A DNA stretch of 64,000 nucleotides from Planctomycetota bacterium. GTDB lineage: Bacteria > Planctomycetota > J058 > JAJDCQ01. Under the pieces are notes generated by a model, which did not search any database, had not been told where the DNA came from, and saw only the letters and a program-made list of their open reading frames with translations. Shown here in pieces: positions 20,482-30,900 of this stretch; the stretch's first letter is position 1, and each line of letters starts with the position of its first letter. The stretch is taken from NCBI GenBank assembly GCA_029260755.1, contig JAJDCQ010000065.1:62001-126000 (forward strand), read 5' to 3'. Made by a program: the position numbers and the translations under genes.

Positions 20482-21402
20482 TCAGCGGCCGAGGCCCTTC
20501 ACCCAGGCGATCGCCTTCGGCAGGCCCGGGTCGATCATCGGGTCGTAGTGGCCGCCCGCCTCGACGGTGACGAGCTCGACGGCGTCGTTGGTCTTGCCGA
20601 GCGCCTTGGCGAAGGCGCGGGTCTCGGCCATCGGGATGACCTGGTCGTCGGCCGCCTGGAAGAGGAAGACCGGGCACTCGAGCTCCGCCACCTGCCGGAG
20701 GGGGCAGTGGTCCTTCAGCCACTTGCCGAAGCCGGGGATGTGCGGCTCGAGGTCCGGCACGAGCTCCTTCAGCCCGCCCTCGAGGTCGGAGCGCGGCGCG
20801 AAGGCGACGCAGCCCTTCACGCGGTCGTCGTTCGCGGCGAACTGAAGCGAGAGCGTCGCCGCCGAGCTGTGTCCGGAGGTGTAGATCCGCTCGGGGTCGA
20901 TCGACGGCACCCTCGCGAGGGCGTAGTCGAGGGCGTCGCGGGCGTTGGCGACCCCGCCCTCCGCCTTGGTGAACCGCTTCACCGCGGCGATGAACTGCGG
21001 GTCGGTGGCGTCGTCGGCGAACGCGCCGTCGATCGTGTAGGAGACGACGGCGAAGCCCGCCTCGACCCAGGGGAGATGCTCGGGACGATCGCCGTCGGCG
21101 AGCCCCATCCCGTGGAAGAGCCGGGTCCCCGCCGGCGCGATCACGACGCAGGGGACCTTCTTCTTCGTCTTCGGAGTGTGGCCCTTCGGTAGGTAGATCC
21201 ACACCTTCCCGCGCTCGCCGCCCGCCGTGTCGAGCTCGACCTCGTAGAAGCTGACGCCTCCCTCGAGGCGGGTGGGCTTCGGGAGCTCGGGCGGATCGCC
21301 CGCGCCGGCGACGGGGAGCGTTCCGCCGAACGCGAGGAGCAGTCCGATGATGACGCCGGCGAGAATGCCGACCGTCCGGAAGAAGCGAGGCTGCAGGGTC
21401 AT
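20482..21402 (-). CDS. Exported or membrane-anchored alpha/beta hydrolase
   Basis: 306 residues. An N-terminal hydrophobic stretch (~10-33, GILAGVIIGLLLAFGG) is a signal peptide or anchor. The hydrolase domain resembles prolyl-oligopeptidase/dienelactone-type enzymes: cap strand VPCVVIAPAG, nucleophile elbow TSGHSSAAT (Ser in GHSSA), acid in QAADDQVIP, and His in AGGHYDPM. The three are in the usual order and spacing, so an active serine esterase or peptidase is likely; substrate unknown. ATG at 21402 has GAGAGGAAG upstream. The gene is divergent from 21665 and ends just beyond the REP-like repeats. Confidence 0.85.
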   Translation of the reverse strand: MTLQPRFFRTVGILAGVIIGLLLAFGGTLPVAGAGDPPELPKPTRLEGGVSFYEVELDTAGGERGKVWIYLPKGHTPKTKKKVPCVVIAPAGTRLFHGMGLADGDRPEHLPWVEAGFAVVSYTIDGAFADDATDPQFIAAVKRFTKAEGGVANARDALDYALARVPSIDPERIYTSGHSSAATLSLQFAANDDRVKGCVAFAPRSDLEGGLKELVPDLEPHIPGFGKWLKDHCPLRQVAELECPVFLFQAADDQVIPMAETRAFAKALGKTNDAVELVTVEAGGHYDPMIDPGLPKAIAWVKGLGR

Positions 21403-21505
21403 GGTCTTCCTCTCGTTTTTCCGCGGGGCTTCGGGGCGGCCATCGTGCCCGAGGGCGCCGCGCCCATCGAGGGATGCGCAGGGTGCCCCGCGCGGGGGTC
21501 ACCAC

Positions 21506-21522
21506 CGTCGAGGATCGCGACG
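21506..21522. promoter_or_regulatory. CGTCG-N7-CGACG palindrome upstream of a sigma54 promoter
   Basis: CGTCGAGGATCGCGACG has the same 5-7-5 design as the three sites at 1463-1534. It lies 68 bases upstream of the -24 element at 21590. A second inverted repeat, CCCGTG-N7-CACGGG, lies at 21561-21579. Confidence 0.45.
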
Positions 21523-21588
21523 CCCCTCGACGTCGCGGATCCCATCGGTCTCCCCGCTCGCCCGTGGCAGCGACACGGGTTACGGTGA

Positions 21589-21603
21589 CGGCACGGACGT
21601 TGC
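21589..21603 (+). promoter_or_regulatory. Sigma54-type -24/-12 promoter
   Basis: CGGCACGGACGTTGC: GG at 21590-21591, ten bases, GC at 21602-21603. GGCACG and TTGC match the classical consensus. The predicted start is near 21615, 50 bases before the start codon at 21665. Confidence 0.65.
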
Positions 21604-21664
21604 GATCCGTGGGGTGCCGCCGGCGATCCGCGCCGGCCGCCGACCACATGGGAGGGTTGGAACG

Positions 21665-24121
21665 TTGATCGAGACCGAGAACCACCGCCGCCACCGAGGC
21701 TCCCCCGTCGGGCTGCTCGCCGCCGCCCTCGTCCTGGGAGCCGCCACCGTCGCGATCGCCGGCGACGGCGTCGTGATCCGGCTCAAGAGCGGCGAGGTGA
21801 TCGAGGGCGAGCTGCTCGAGCTCGGCAGCCGCGTCTACAAGGTGAAGCTGCCCGACGGCAGCGTCCGCGAGGTCCGCGAGAACGATGTCACCGGGCTCGA
21901 GTTCGTCCGCGGCGCGAAGCCCGACGCGGCGCCGAAGCTCGAGGGGGGCAACTTCCGCTACTTCCCCGTCGCCGAGGGCCACCAGTGGGTCTTCGAGTCG
22001 AAGATCGAGCGTCGCGGCGGACCGCCGTCGATCGGCGGCGGTGGCACGTTCTGGAACATCTGGGAGATCGGCGCGCCGAAGGCGGACGCGAAGGACGACG
22101 GCCCCCGCTTCGAGCTGCGCAACTTCACCCGTCGAGGCAAGGTCCACCCGACCTACATCGGCGTCGCCGACGGACATCTCACGTTCGGGTACGGCCCGCT
22201 CGCGCTCCAGCTCTTCCCGGCGAGCGGAGACCTCGACCTGGAGTGGCAGTACCAGCCGCTCGAGGGCTGGATCGGCGCGGCGGAGGCGCTGCCCGACTAC
22301 GACGGCACCGTCACGGTCCCCGCCGGCACGTTCGAGCACTGCATCAAGGTGAAGATGCTCGCGATGCGCTCGACCGACGACAGGAAGCAGGCGATCAAGC
22401 TTCGCTGGTGGCTCGCCCCCGACGTCGGCCCGGTGAAGCTCCTGATCGATGAGCCCGGCAAGGGAGGCGAGAGCACCCGCCGCACGTTCGAGCTCGCCCG
22501 CTCGACCCTGACCGGACAGCCGCGCCTCGAGCGGATCGAGCGACGGCGGAACGCCGTCACCGGCTGGGACATCGCGAATGTCGCCACGGCCGACCCCGGA
22601 CCGGGCGGCTACGAGGCACCCTCACTCGCCGTCCACCTCGAGGGCGACCGCGCGCGACTTCGCGTCGAGACCCGCGACTGGAACACCGACGAGCCGGTCG
22701 CCGGCGTCGCGATCCGCGCCGGCGAGGGCGCGGCCGTCACGACCGGCGCCGACGGCGTCGCGACGATCGAGCCGCTCCCGGCGAAGTCGTTCCACCTCGC
22801 GATCGAGCACGCCGCCTATCGCCGCTGGGTCTACGACTTCGATCCCGACGACTCGGCCGCCGCGCCCGCGCCCGCGGCGGCCGAGAACGCCGCCCCGCTC
22901 TACCGGAAGGCGTTCGCGTCCTACGCCGCGGTCGAGCTCGCGAGCGACGACGATGAGGGCTGGTCGATGCTCGACGCGAGCAGCGCCTGGACCGAGCCGT
23001 GGTCGGCCTCGTTCGTGCCGGGCGTCGAGAAGAACGGCACGGTGGTCGACTACCTCCGCCAGGCGGCGGCGCTCCAGGACTGCGACTTCGGGGTGAAGCC
23101 GGACCGCCGGACCGGCTTCGACTTCGCCGGCCTCGACCTGAACGGGCCGCGCGCGATCGCCGGCGTCGCCCTCCTCGCCGCCCGCCGCGCCGAGCACGAG
23201 AAGCGCTGGGCCGACGCGATCGCGCTCCACCGGGCCGTCTTCCGCCTCGCCGGCCACGTCGATCAGCAGGAGACGCTCCTCACCTACCTCCTCGCCAAGG
23301 CGATCACCGGCATGGGTCGCAAGAGCGCTCGGATGCTGCTCGAGCGGCTGCCGTCCGACGAGGCGCTCCTCGCCGCGCTCGCCCGCGCCGTCGGCGAGGT
23401 CGACGCCCTCGACCCGTCCGCCGCGTGGGCCGGCGAGGGCGGCGGGCTACGAGCCCGGTTCGAGGATGGCGCGTTCGCGATCGACACCCTCGGCGAGCTG
23501 GCCGGCCTGCCGCTCGAGCGCCCGCTCCGCGAGCGCCTCCGGGACGTCTGGGACGGCAAGGCGAGCGACGAGGAGAAGGCGACGCTCGCGAAGGCCCTCT
23601 GGGTCGAGCCGGGCGACCTGGAGACGGAGCCGAAGGTCGCCGTCGCCGTCGCGCGCAACGCGGCCACGGTGACCGTCCTCGTCCAGGCGATCTCGGACGC
23701 GTTCGCGAAGCCCTACCCCGAGCGGAGCAAGGCGCTCGCCCGGATCGAGACGGTGCGCTCGCCCGTCGCCGACCATTTCGCGGAGACGGCCGGGCAGCTC
23801 TCCGAGAAGGTCGTCTTCGCCGAGGCCTATCAGCGGGCGACGAAGATGGTCATCCTCGGCCGCCTCGCCGCGGCGCGGCTCGGCCGCGCGCCGACCAGCC
23901 TCGAGGAGATCATCGAGGCGACCCTCGACGTCAGCCGGCCCGAGGACGCGATCGCCCCGCGCACCGGCGAGACCTTCGCGGCGAAGATCGACGCCGAGGG
24001 GCTGACCGTCATGACCGGCAACCCGGCGCCGGCGCCGCAGCCGGGCGTCGTGATGCCGCTCGACCCCAGGGCGGATGACCCGACCCGCGTCTCCACCCGG
24101 TGGAGCGCGGGCGGCCGCTGA
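21665..24121 (+). CDS. Large exported protein with small beta-barrel and regulatory-like Ig unit
   Basis: 818 residues. It starts with a signal peptide (LLAAALVLGAATVAIAG, ~17-33). A small barrel unit (~36-80, IRLKSGEVIEGELLE) is shared with the 1609 and 18763 products. Next comes a strand-rich region (~90-285), a carboxypeptidase-regulatory-like segment (VAGVAIRAGEGAAVTTGADG), then a helical C-terminal half that counts residues in Asp/Ala-rich helices and ends in another strand-rich tail. No catalytic motif is evident. The TTG at 21665 is chosen because GGGAGGG lies seven to ten bases upstream and the signal peptide follows. The sigma54-type promoter supports this start. Function unknown. 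Confidence 0.75.
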   Translation: MIETENHRRHRGSPVGLLAAALVLGAATVAIAGDGVVIRLKSGEVIEGELLELGSRVYKVKLPDGSVREVRENDVTGLEFVRGAKPDAAPKLEGGNFRYFPVAEGHQWVFESKIERRGGPPSIGGGGTFWNIWEIGAPKADAKDDGPRFELRNFTRRGKVHPTYIGVADGHLTFGYGPLALQLFPASGDLDLEWQYQPLEGWIGAAEALPDYDGTVTVPAGTFEHCIKVKMLAMRSTDDRKQAIKLRWWLAPDVGPVKLLIDEPGKGGESTRRTFELARSTLTGQPRLERIERRRNAVTGWDIANVATADPGPGGYEAPSLAVHLEGDRARLRVETRDWNTDEPVAGVAIRAGEGAAVTTGADGVATIEPLPAKSFHLAIEHAAYRRWVYDFDPDDSAAAPAPAAAENAAPLYRKAFASYAAVELASDDDEGWSMLDASSAWTEPWSASFVPGVEKNGTVVDYLRQAAALQDCDFGVKPDRRTGFDFAGLDLNGPRAIAGVALLAARRAEHEKRWADAIALHRAVFRLAGHVDQQETLLTYLLAKAITGMGRKSARMLLERLPSDEALLAALARAVGEVDALDPSAAWAGEGGGLRARFEDGAFAIDTLGELAGLPLERPLRERLRDVWDGKASDEEKATLAKALWVEPGDLETEPKVAVAVARNAATVTVLVQAISDAFAKPYPERSKALARIETVRSPVADHFAETAGQLSEKVVFAEAYQRATKMVILGRLAAARLGRAPTSLEEIIEATLDVSRPEDAIAPRTGETFAAKIDAEGLTVMTGNPAPAPQPGVVMPLDPRADDPTRVSTRWSAGGR

Positions 24122-24137
24122 GCAGGCGGGAGCTGGG

Positions 24138-24440
24138 CTAGTTGGCGAGGCCGAGGGCGGAGCGGATCGACGCGCGGTTGGCGTCGACGGAGCCCTCGAT
24201 CCGGCCGAGGTCGGTCGCCATCGCGTCGACGAACGCCTGGCTCGCGATCTCCTGCGCCTCGATCTGCTGCGTCGTCGACACGACGAGCTGATCGATCGCC
24301 TGCTCGAGCTGGCTCACGTAGACGGTGTGGCTCGCCTCGCGGTCCATCACGCCCGCGAACAGGGCCGACGCGGCGGTCGTGCTGCTGATCGCGACCCAGA
24401 GGACGTTCTTGCCGAGGACGGTGCCGATCTCTGCGGGCAT
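24138..24440 (-). CDS. Small helical protein of unknown function
   Basis: 100 residues, Ala/Val/Ile-rich, mainly helical, with one moderately hydrophobic stretch (NVLWVAISSTTAASALFAG, ~12-30) followed by amphipathic helices rich in Gln, Glu and Ser. A strong AAGGAG lies nine bases before the ATG at 24440, so it is very probably expressed. It is tail-to-tail with the 21665 gene. Its layout loosely recalls small structural proteins, but no family was recognised. Confidence 0.65.
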   Translation of the reverse strand: MPAEIGTVLGKNVLWVAISSTTAASALFAGVMDREASHTVYVSQLEQAIDQLVVSTTQQIEAQEIASQAFVDAMATDLGRIEGSVDANRASIRSALGLAN

Positions 24441-24540
24441 GGCGCTCTCCTTCCGAGCTTCTCTTCGCGGGTGAGGCTATCAGTCCGCGCCCCACGCGTC
24501 CATCGGGGGCGGCCCGCCCGAATCACGATGTGTCTACCCT

Positions 24541-24577
24541 GGTCGCGGCCGATAGGATGGTCCTCTCGGCCGCGACC
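24541..24577. promoter_or_regulatory. 17-bp near-perfect hairpin upstream of addB
   Basis: GGTCGCGGCCGATAGGA and TCCTCTCGGCCGCGACC pair at 16 of 17 positions around a TGG loop. It lies between divergent genes (24440 and 24631). It may be a terminator for antisense transcription or an operator. Confidence 0.5.
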
Positions 24578-24592
24578 CTGTACTCATCATCA

Positions 24593-24620
24593 TTGACAGG
24601 CCGCGCCGGGCTGTCAGGAT
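24593..24620 (+). promoter_or_regulatory. Possible promoter and operator of addBA
   Basis: TTGACA (24593-24598), 16 bases, then a weak CAGGAT. TGACAG and CTGTCA (24594-24599, 24611-24616) form an inverted repeat with an 11-base gap covering the -35 and spacer, a good position for a repressor. Its identity is unknown; a LexA-type site is one possibility. Confidence 0.35.
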
Positions 24621-24630
24621 CGGCGATCCG

Positions 24631-27600
24631 ATGACCGCCTCCCTGATCCGCTCCTCCTCCGCCGCGCAGCGCCTCGCCGAGGCGCGCGCCTGGCTCGCCG
24701 AGCGCGGTCCCGCCGAGGAGGTGCTCGTCATCGGCGCGACGCCGGATGCCGCGAACGAGCTCCTCCGCGACGCCGTCTCGGCGCCGGGCCGATCGGCCGC
24801 GTTCGGATGGCACCGGGCGACGCTGGGTCGCCTCGCCTTCGCCCTCGCGACGCCGCGCCTGGTCGCGTCCGAGGCGACGCCGGTCGGCCCGCTCGCCCAG
24901 CACGCGGTCATGGCGCAGGTGCTCGACGGCCTCGACCGCGCTGGCGACCTCGGCCGCCTCTCGTCCGTCGCCGACGGACCGGGCCTCGCGCGCGCCGTCG
25001 CCAACACCGTCGACGAGCTACGCCACGCCCTCCTCGAGCCCGACGCGATCGAGGGCGTCTCGACCGAGCTCGGGCTGGCGGCGCGCGGCTACGATGCCGC
25101 CCTCGCGGAGCTCCGCCTCGTCGACCGGGCGCGGCTGCTCGCCCTCGCCCACGAAGCTGCTGCCCGCGACGACACGGATCACGAGTGGCTCGGCCTGCCG
25201 ACGCTCCTCCTCGACGTCCCGGTCACGAACGAGTCCGAGCGCCGCCTCGTCGCCGAGGTCCTCCGCCGGGCGCCCGAGCTCCTGGCGACCGTCCCCGCCG
25301 GCGACGAGGAGACGGCCGCGCGGCTCGGCGAGCTCGGCCTGAAGCTGCGCGATCTCGAGGACGCGCCCGACGCCACCAGCCTGCGCCGCCTCCAGCGCCA
25401 TCTCTTCGAGCGGAGCATCCCGCCGAAGGCGCCGCTCGACGACTCGCTCGAGATCGTCTCGGCGCCCGGCGAGAGCCGCGAGTGCGTCGAGATCGCGCGT
25501 CGCCTCCAGCGCCTCGCCCACGAGGGGACGGCGTTCGACCGCATGGCCGTGATCCTCCGGTCGCCCGAGGAGTACCGCAGCCACCTCGAGGAAGCGTTCG
25601 GCCGGGCCGAGATCCCCGCCCACTTCGCGCGCGGGGCGCGCCGGCCGGACCCGTCGGGGCGGGCGTTCCTCGCCCTCCTCGGCTGCAAGGCGGAGCGCCT
25701 GTCGGCGCGCGCGTTCGCCGAGTACCTCTCGCTGGGCGAGGTGCCGCCGGCCGCCGCGGACGGCGGGCCTCCGGCCGCGCCGCCGCCTGGCGACCGATGG
25801 GTGCCGGCGGACGAGGAGCTCATCCCCGAGCGGATCGCCGAGGCGCTCCCCGGCGCGGCCGGGCCCGAGTCGACCGCCGACGACGACGTCGACGAGAACG
25901 GCGACGCGCCCGACCCCGACACCGCGCCGGTCGTCGGCGGAACCCTCCGGGCGCCGCGGCGATGGGAGCAGCTCCTCGTGGACGCCGCGGTCATCGGCGG
26001 CCGCGAGCGATGGGAGAAGCGGCTCGACGGGCTGCGCCACGAGAAGGAGGGGGCGCTGCGCGAGATCGAGCGGGACGACGATCGGCGCGCCGATGCGATC
26101 CGGCGCGACATCTCGAACCTCGAGTCGCTCGGACGGTTCGCCCTCCCGGTCCTCGACCTCCTCGAGGAGCTGCCCGAGCAGGCGCGCTGGCGCGAGTGGA
26201 TCGATCGCCTCCAGGTGCTCGCGAGCCGGACACTCCGCCGCCCCGAGCGGGTGCTCGCCGAGCTCGGCAAGCTCCACCCGATGGCCGAGGTCGGCCCGGT
26301 CGGGCTCGACGAGGTGCGCCTGATCCTCGGCCCGCGACTGCTCGAGGCGAGCGAGCGGCCGCCCGCGAGCCACGCCGGTCAGGTGTGGATCGGGCCGGCC
26401 GACGCCGCCCGCGGCCTCGCCTTCGACACCGTCCTCGTCCCGGGGCTCGCCGAGAAGCTCTTCCCGCGGAAGATCATCGAGGATCCGATCCTCCTCGACT
26501 CCGCCCGGCGCGAGCTCGACGACACCCTCACCACCCGGCCGCGCCGCGTCGACGCCGAACGCCTCGCGTTGCGGATCGCGGTCGGCGCCGCGCGCGACCG
26601 GGTGATCCTGAGCTACCCGCGCCTCGACCTCGAGCACGGCCGCCCGCGCGTCCCGAGCTTCTACGCCCTCGAGGCGCTCCGCGCGGCGACCGGCGAGCTG
26701 CCCGGGTTCACCGAGCTCGGGCGCACGGCGAGCCGCGTCGGCGCGGCGGCGCGGCTCGGCTGGCCCGCCCCGGAGCGGAGCGACGAGGCGATCGACGAGG
26801 CGGAGCACGACCTGGCCCTCCTCGTCGACCTGCTCCACCGCGACGAGGCGGAGAGCGTCGGCGCGGCGCGGTTCCTTCTGGAGGCGAACCCGCATCTCGG
26901 CCGCGGCCTCCGCTTCCGCGCGATGCGCTGGCAGAAGCTCTGGAAGGCGGTCGACGGGCTCGGCGGGGCGAGCGCCGGCGCGCGCGCCGCGATGGAGGGC
27001 GAGCGCCTCGCGGCGCGGCCGTTCTCGCCGACGGCCCTCCAGAACTTCGCCGCCTGCCCCTACCGGTTCTTCCTGAGCGCGATCATGCGCCTCTCGCCGC
27101 GGGAGGACCTCGAGCAGATCGAGGCGATGAACCCGCTCCAGCGGGGATCGCTCGTCCACGAGGTTCTCTACCGCTACCTCACCCGGCTCCGCGACGAGGG
27201 ACGCCTGCCGGTCGACGAGGCGGGCCACGCAGCGGCGCGGGCGATCCTCGACGAGGTGCTGCGGACCGTCGCCCGCGACGAGAAGGAGCGCCTCTGCCCG
27301 GCGATCGATCGGGTCTGGGAGGCGGGCATCACCTCGATCGAGGCGGACCTCCACGAGTGGCTCAAGCGGATGGTCGAGGACGACTCGGGCTTCGTCCCCG
27401 CGTGGTTCGAGCTCAGCTTCGGCCTCCATCATCGCCGCAAGGCCGAGAAGGACGCGGCGAGCCGGCCCGACCCGGTGCAGCTCGACGGCGGCCTGCAGCT
27501 GCGGGGCGCGATCGACCTCGTCGAGCGGCGCGCCGACGGAACGCTCCGGGTGGTCGACTTCAAGACCGGAAAGCTCCCGCCGCACCAGCGGGTCGGCGCG

Positions 27601-27948
27601 GTCGTCGCCGGCGGCGCGGCGCTGCAGCCGGTCCTCTACGCCCTGACGACCGAGCGCCTCCTCGCCGACGAGGGCAAGGTCGAGAGCGGTCAGCTCTACT
27701 ACTGCACCGCCGCCGGACGGTTCGAGAAGCGCGAGGTGCGCCTCGACGAGGAGGCGCGCCGGAAGGCGGCCGAGGTGATCCGGATCATCGGCGAGCATCT
27801 CGAGCGGGCCTACCTCCCGACCTACCCGGCGAAGAACGCGTGCACCTGGTGCGACTACAAGCGCGTCTGCGGTCCCTACGAGGAGAGCCGGGCGGCGCGG
27901 AAGGGCAGCCCGAAGGGGTTCATCGACCAGCTGAGGGACCTGACGTGA
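24631..27948 (+). CDS. addB: AddB-type helicase-nuclease subunit
   Basis: 1105 residues. With AddA it would resect DNA double-strand ends for recombination. The N-terminal two thirds is a degenerate helicase fold (no clear Walker A, as in many AddB). The C-terminal PD-(D/E)XK nuclease is clear: RGSLVHEVLYR, LRGAIDLVERR, VVDFKTGK, and QPVLYAL. Four cysteines that hold the AddB iron-sulfur cluster are present: ACPYRF near residue 807, then CTWCDYKRVCGP near 1072. Length fits the family. ATG at 24631. Its stop overlaps the GTG of addA, so the pair is coupled. Confidence 0.9.
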   Translation: MTASLIRSSSAAQRLAEARAWLAERGPAEEVLVIGATPDAANELLRDAVSAPGRSAAFGWHRATLGRLAFALATPRLVASEATPVGPLAQHAVMAQVLDGLDRAGDLGRLSSVADGPGLARAVANTVDELRHALLEPDAIEGVSTELGLAARGYDAALAELRLVDRARLLALAHEAAARDDTDHEWLGLPTLLLDVPVTNESERRLVAEVLRRAPELLATVPAGDEETAARLGELGLKLRDLEDAPDATSLRRLQRHLFERSIPPKAPLDDSLEIVSAPGESRECVEIARRLQRLAHEGTAFDRMAVILRSPEEYRSHLEEAFGRAEIPAHFARGARRPDPSGRAFLALLGCKAERLSARAFAEYLSLGEVPPAAADGGPPAAPPPGDRWVPADEELIPERIAEALPGAAGPESTADDDVDENGDAPDPDTAPVVGGTLRAPRRWEQLLVDAAVIGGRERWEKRLDGLRHEKEGALREIERDDDRRADAIRRDISNLESLGRFALPVLDLLEELPEQARWREWIDRLQVLASRTLRRPERVLAELGKLHPMAEVGPVGLDEVRLILGPRLLEASERPPASHAGQVWIGPADAARGLAFDTVLVPGLAEKLFPRKIIEDPILLDSARRELDDTLTTRPRRVDAERLALRIAVGAARDRVILSYPRLDLEHGRPRVPSFYALEALRAATGELPGFTELGRTASRVGAAARLGWPAPERSDEAIDEAEHDLALLVDLLHRDEAESVGAARFLLEANPHLGRGLRFRAMRWQKLWKAVDGLGGASAGARAAMEGERLAARPFSPTALQNFAACPYRFFLSAIMRLSPREDLEQIEAMNPLQRGSLVHEVLYRYLTRLRDEGRLPVDEAGHAAARAILDEVLRTVARDEKERLCPAIDRVWEAGITSIEADLHEWLKRMVEDDSGFVPAWFELSFGLHHRRKAEKDAASRPDPVQLDGGLQLRGAIDLVERRADGTLRVVDFKTGKLPPHQRVGAVVAGGAALQPVLYALTTERLLADEGKVESGQLYYCTAAGRFEKREVRLDEEARRKAAEVIRIIGEHLERAYLPTYPAKNACTWCDYKRVCGPYEESRAARKGSPKGFIDQLRDLT

Positions 27949-30900
27949 CCGCCGGCGACCTCTTCGACACGCAAGGCGAGCCGCCGCCGCGCCCGGCGCT
28001 GCCCGACGCCGAGGCGCGCCGCACGATCGCCGACGACCTCGACGCGACCCTGTTCGTCGAGGCGGCCGCCGGCACCGGCAAGACGACCGTCCTGGTCGGG
28101 CGGATCGTCGCGCTCCTGCGGACGGGGCGGGCCGAGCTCGACCGACTCGTCGCCGTCACGTTCACCGACAAGGCGGCCGGCGAGATGAAGCTCCGCCTCC
28201 GCGCCGAGATCGAGACCGAGCGCGCCGCGGCCGACGGCGAGGAGCGGGCGAACCTCGACCGGGCGCTCGAGAAGCTGGAGCTCGCGCGGATCGGGACGAT
28301 CCACAGCTTCTGCGGCGACCTCCTCCGCGAGCGACCGGTCGAGGCGGGCGTCGATCCGCTCTTCGAGGTGGCCGCCGAGGACGAGGGCGAGCGGCTCCTC
28401 GACCGGGCGTTCGACGGCTGGTTCCAGGCGGCGCTCGAGAGCCCGCCCCGCGGCGTCGAGCGCATCCTGAGGCGGCGAACGCGCGGGAACGACCCGACCT
28501 CGAGCCCGCGGGCGCAGCTGCGACGCGCGGCGCGGACCCTCGTCGACCACCGCGACTTCGACGCGTCGTGGCTCCGGAAGCCGTTCGACCGGGACGCGGA
28601 GATCGCGGGGATCGTCGAGCGGATCGTCGAGCTCGCCGCGCTCGCGCCGCAGGCGTCGCGGCAGTCGCGCCTCGTCGACAACATCCGCGAGCTCGAGCGC
28701 TTCGCCGCCGAGCACCGCGTCGCCGACCGCGCGAGGGAGCGCTGGGACGACCACGACGGCCTCGAGGCCGGCCTCCGCGACCTCCGCTTCCACTGGACGT
28801 GGCGCTACAAGGGGAGCGGCCAGTGGTTCGGCAAGGGGATCCGGCGCGACGACGTGATCGCGCGGCGCGACACGCTCAAGGCCGACCTCGACGCGGTCGT
28901 CGAGCGGTGCGACGCCGACCTCGCCGCCCTCCTGCGCGACGAGCTGCGACCGGTCGTCGTCCACTACGGCGAGCTGCTGAGGCGATCGGGGCGGATCGAC
29001 TTCCTCGACCTGCTCATGCGCGCGCGCGACCTCGTCCGGGAGGACCGGGAGGTGCGCGCCGAGCTCCAGGAGCGCTTCACCCACTTCTTCGTCGACGAGT
29101 TCCAGGACACCGACCCGCTCCAGGCGGAGCTGCTCCTCCTCCTCGCGTCGACCGACCCCGAGGAGCGCGACTGGCGACTGGTGCGCCCGGTTCCGGGGAA
29201 GCTCTTCGTCGTCGGCGACCCGAAGCAGTCGATCTACCGGTTCCGCCGGGCGGACGTCTCGATCTACGAGGCGACGAAGGAGCGGCTGGCCGCGTGCGGC
29301 GCGAGCGTCCTGCACCTGACGACGAGCTTCCGGGCGGTGCCGGCGATCCAGTCGGCGGTGAACGCGGCGTTCCGGATCGCGATGCGCCCGCCGGACGAAG
29401 AGGAGGGCGAGGGCGGCGGCGGCGAGGGCGACGCCGCGAGCGACGCGCCCGCGCAGGCCCGCTACGTCGCCCTCGAGCGCTTCCGGCGGGACCACGTCGA
29501 TCAGCCCGCCGTCGTCGCCCTTCCGGTGCCTCGCCCCTACAACGACTGGGGCGACATCCGGAACTTCGCGATCGACGCCTCGCTGCCGCACGCGGTCGGC
29601 GCGTTCGTCGACTGGGTGGTGCGCGAGAGCGGCTGGACGATCGAGGACCGCGGCGGCGAGCGCACGCCCATCCGAAGCCATCACATCTGCATCCTCTTCC
29701 GCAGGCTCCGGAGCTTCCGCGACGACGTCACCCGGCCCTACATCCGGGCGCTCGAGGCGCGGCGCGTCCCCCACGTCCTGGTCGGCGGGCGGAGCTTCCA
29801 CGATCGCGAGGAGGTGATCGCGCTCCGGGCGGCCCTGTCGGCGATCGAGTGGCCGGGCGACGAGCTGAGCGTCTACGCGACCCTCCACGGGCCGCTGTTC
29901 TCGTTCGACGACGACTCCCTCGTCGCGTTCCGACACCGCCACGGGAAACGGTGCTTCCACCCGCTCCGGCGGTTCGACCCCGAGAGGCTCGCCGACGGCG
30001 GCGGGGACGAGCGCGAGGCGGAGAGCGACCGCGCGATCGCCGGGGCGCTCGGAATCCTCGGGCGCCTCCACCGCCGCCGGAACCGGACGCCGATCGCCGG
30101 CACGATCGCGCAGCTCCTCGGCGCGGTGCGGGCGCACGCCGGGATCGCGATCTGGCCGACCGGCGAGCAGGCGCTCGCGAACTGTCTCCGGGTGATCGAC
30201 CACGCCCGCAAGTTCGAGCGGGGCGGCGCGCCGAGCTTCCGCGCGTTCGTCGAGCGGCTCGAGGCCGAGGCGGAGCGCCGCGAGACGGCCGACGCGCCGG
30301 TCGTCGAGGAGGGGACCGAGGGCGTCCGGATCATGACGGTCCACCGGGCGAAGGGGCTCGAGTTCCCGGTCGTGATCCTGGCGGACCCGACCTGCAACGC
30401 CGTCGGTCGGAACCCGAGCCGCAAGGTCGACGCCGACGCGGGTCTGTGGGCGGAGACGATCTGCGGGTGCGTCCCGTGGGACCTGCGCGATGCCGCCGAG
30501 GAGGAGCTCGCCGCCGACGGCGCCGAGAGCGTCCGGCTCACCTACGTGGCGACGACGCGGGCGCGCGACCTCCTCGTGGTTCCCGTGATCGCCGACGACG
30601 CGAGCGAGCCGCCGGGCGGCTGGCTCGGCCTGCTCCGACCGGCCGTGTTCCCCGAGTGGAGCGAGCGACGGGAGGCGCGGCCGGCGCCGGGATGCCCCGC
30701 GTTCGGCAACGACGGGACCCTCGAGCGTCCGGAGCGGGCCGCCCGCGGCGCGAACGCGTCGGTCGCGCCCGGGCTCCATCGACCGGCCGTCGGCGAGCAC
30801 GGGGTCGTCTTCTGGGATCCGCGCGCCCTCGACCTCGACAAGGAGTCGGGCGTCGGGCTCCGGCAAGAGCGGATCCTCGCGGCCGACGAGGATCGGAGCC

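Noticed and set aside
24138..24440. RebB-like R-body or killing-trait protein
   Set aside because: The size and Ala-rich helices are similar in style, but no family motif was found.
24807..27944. Upstream extension of the addA frame
   Set aside because: It overlaps addB out of frame with Arg/Ala/Pro-rich noise; the coupled GTG at 27945 fits the AddA start.
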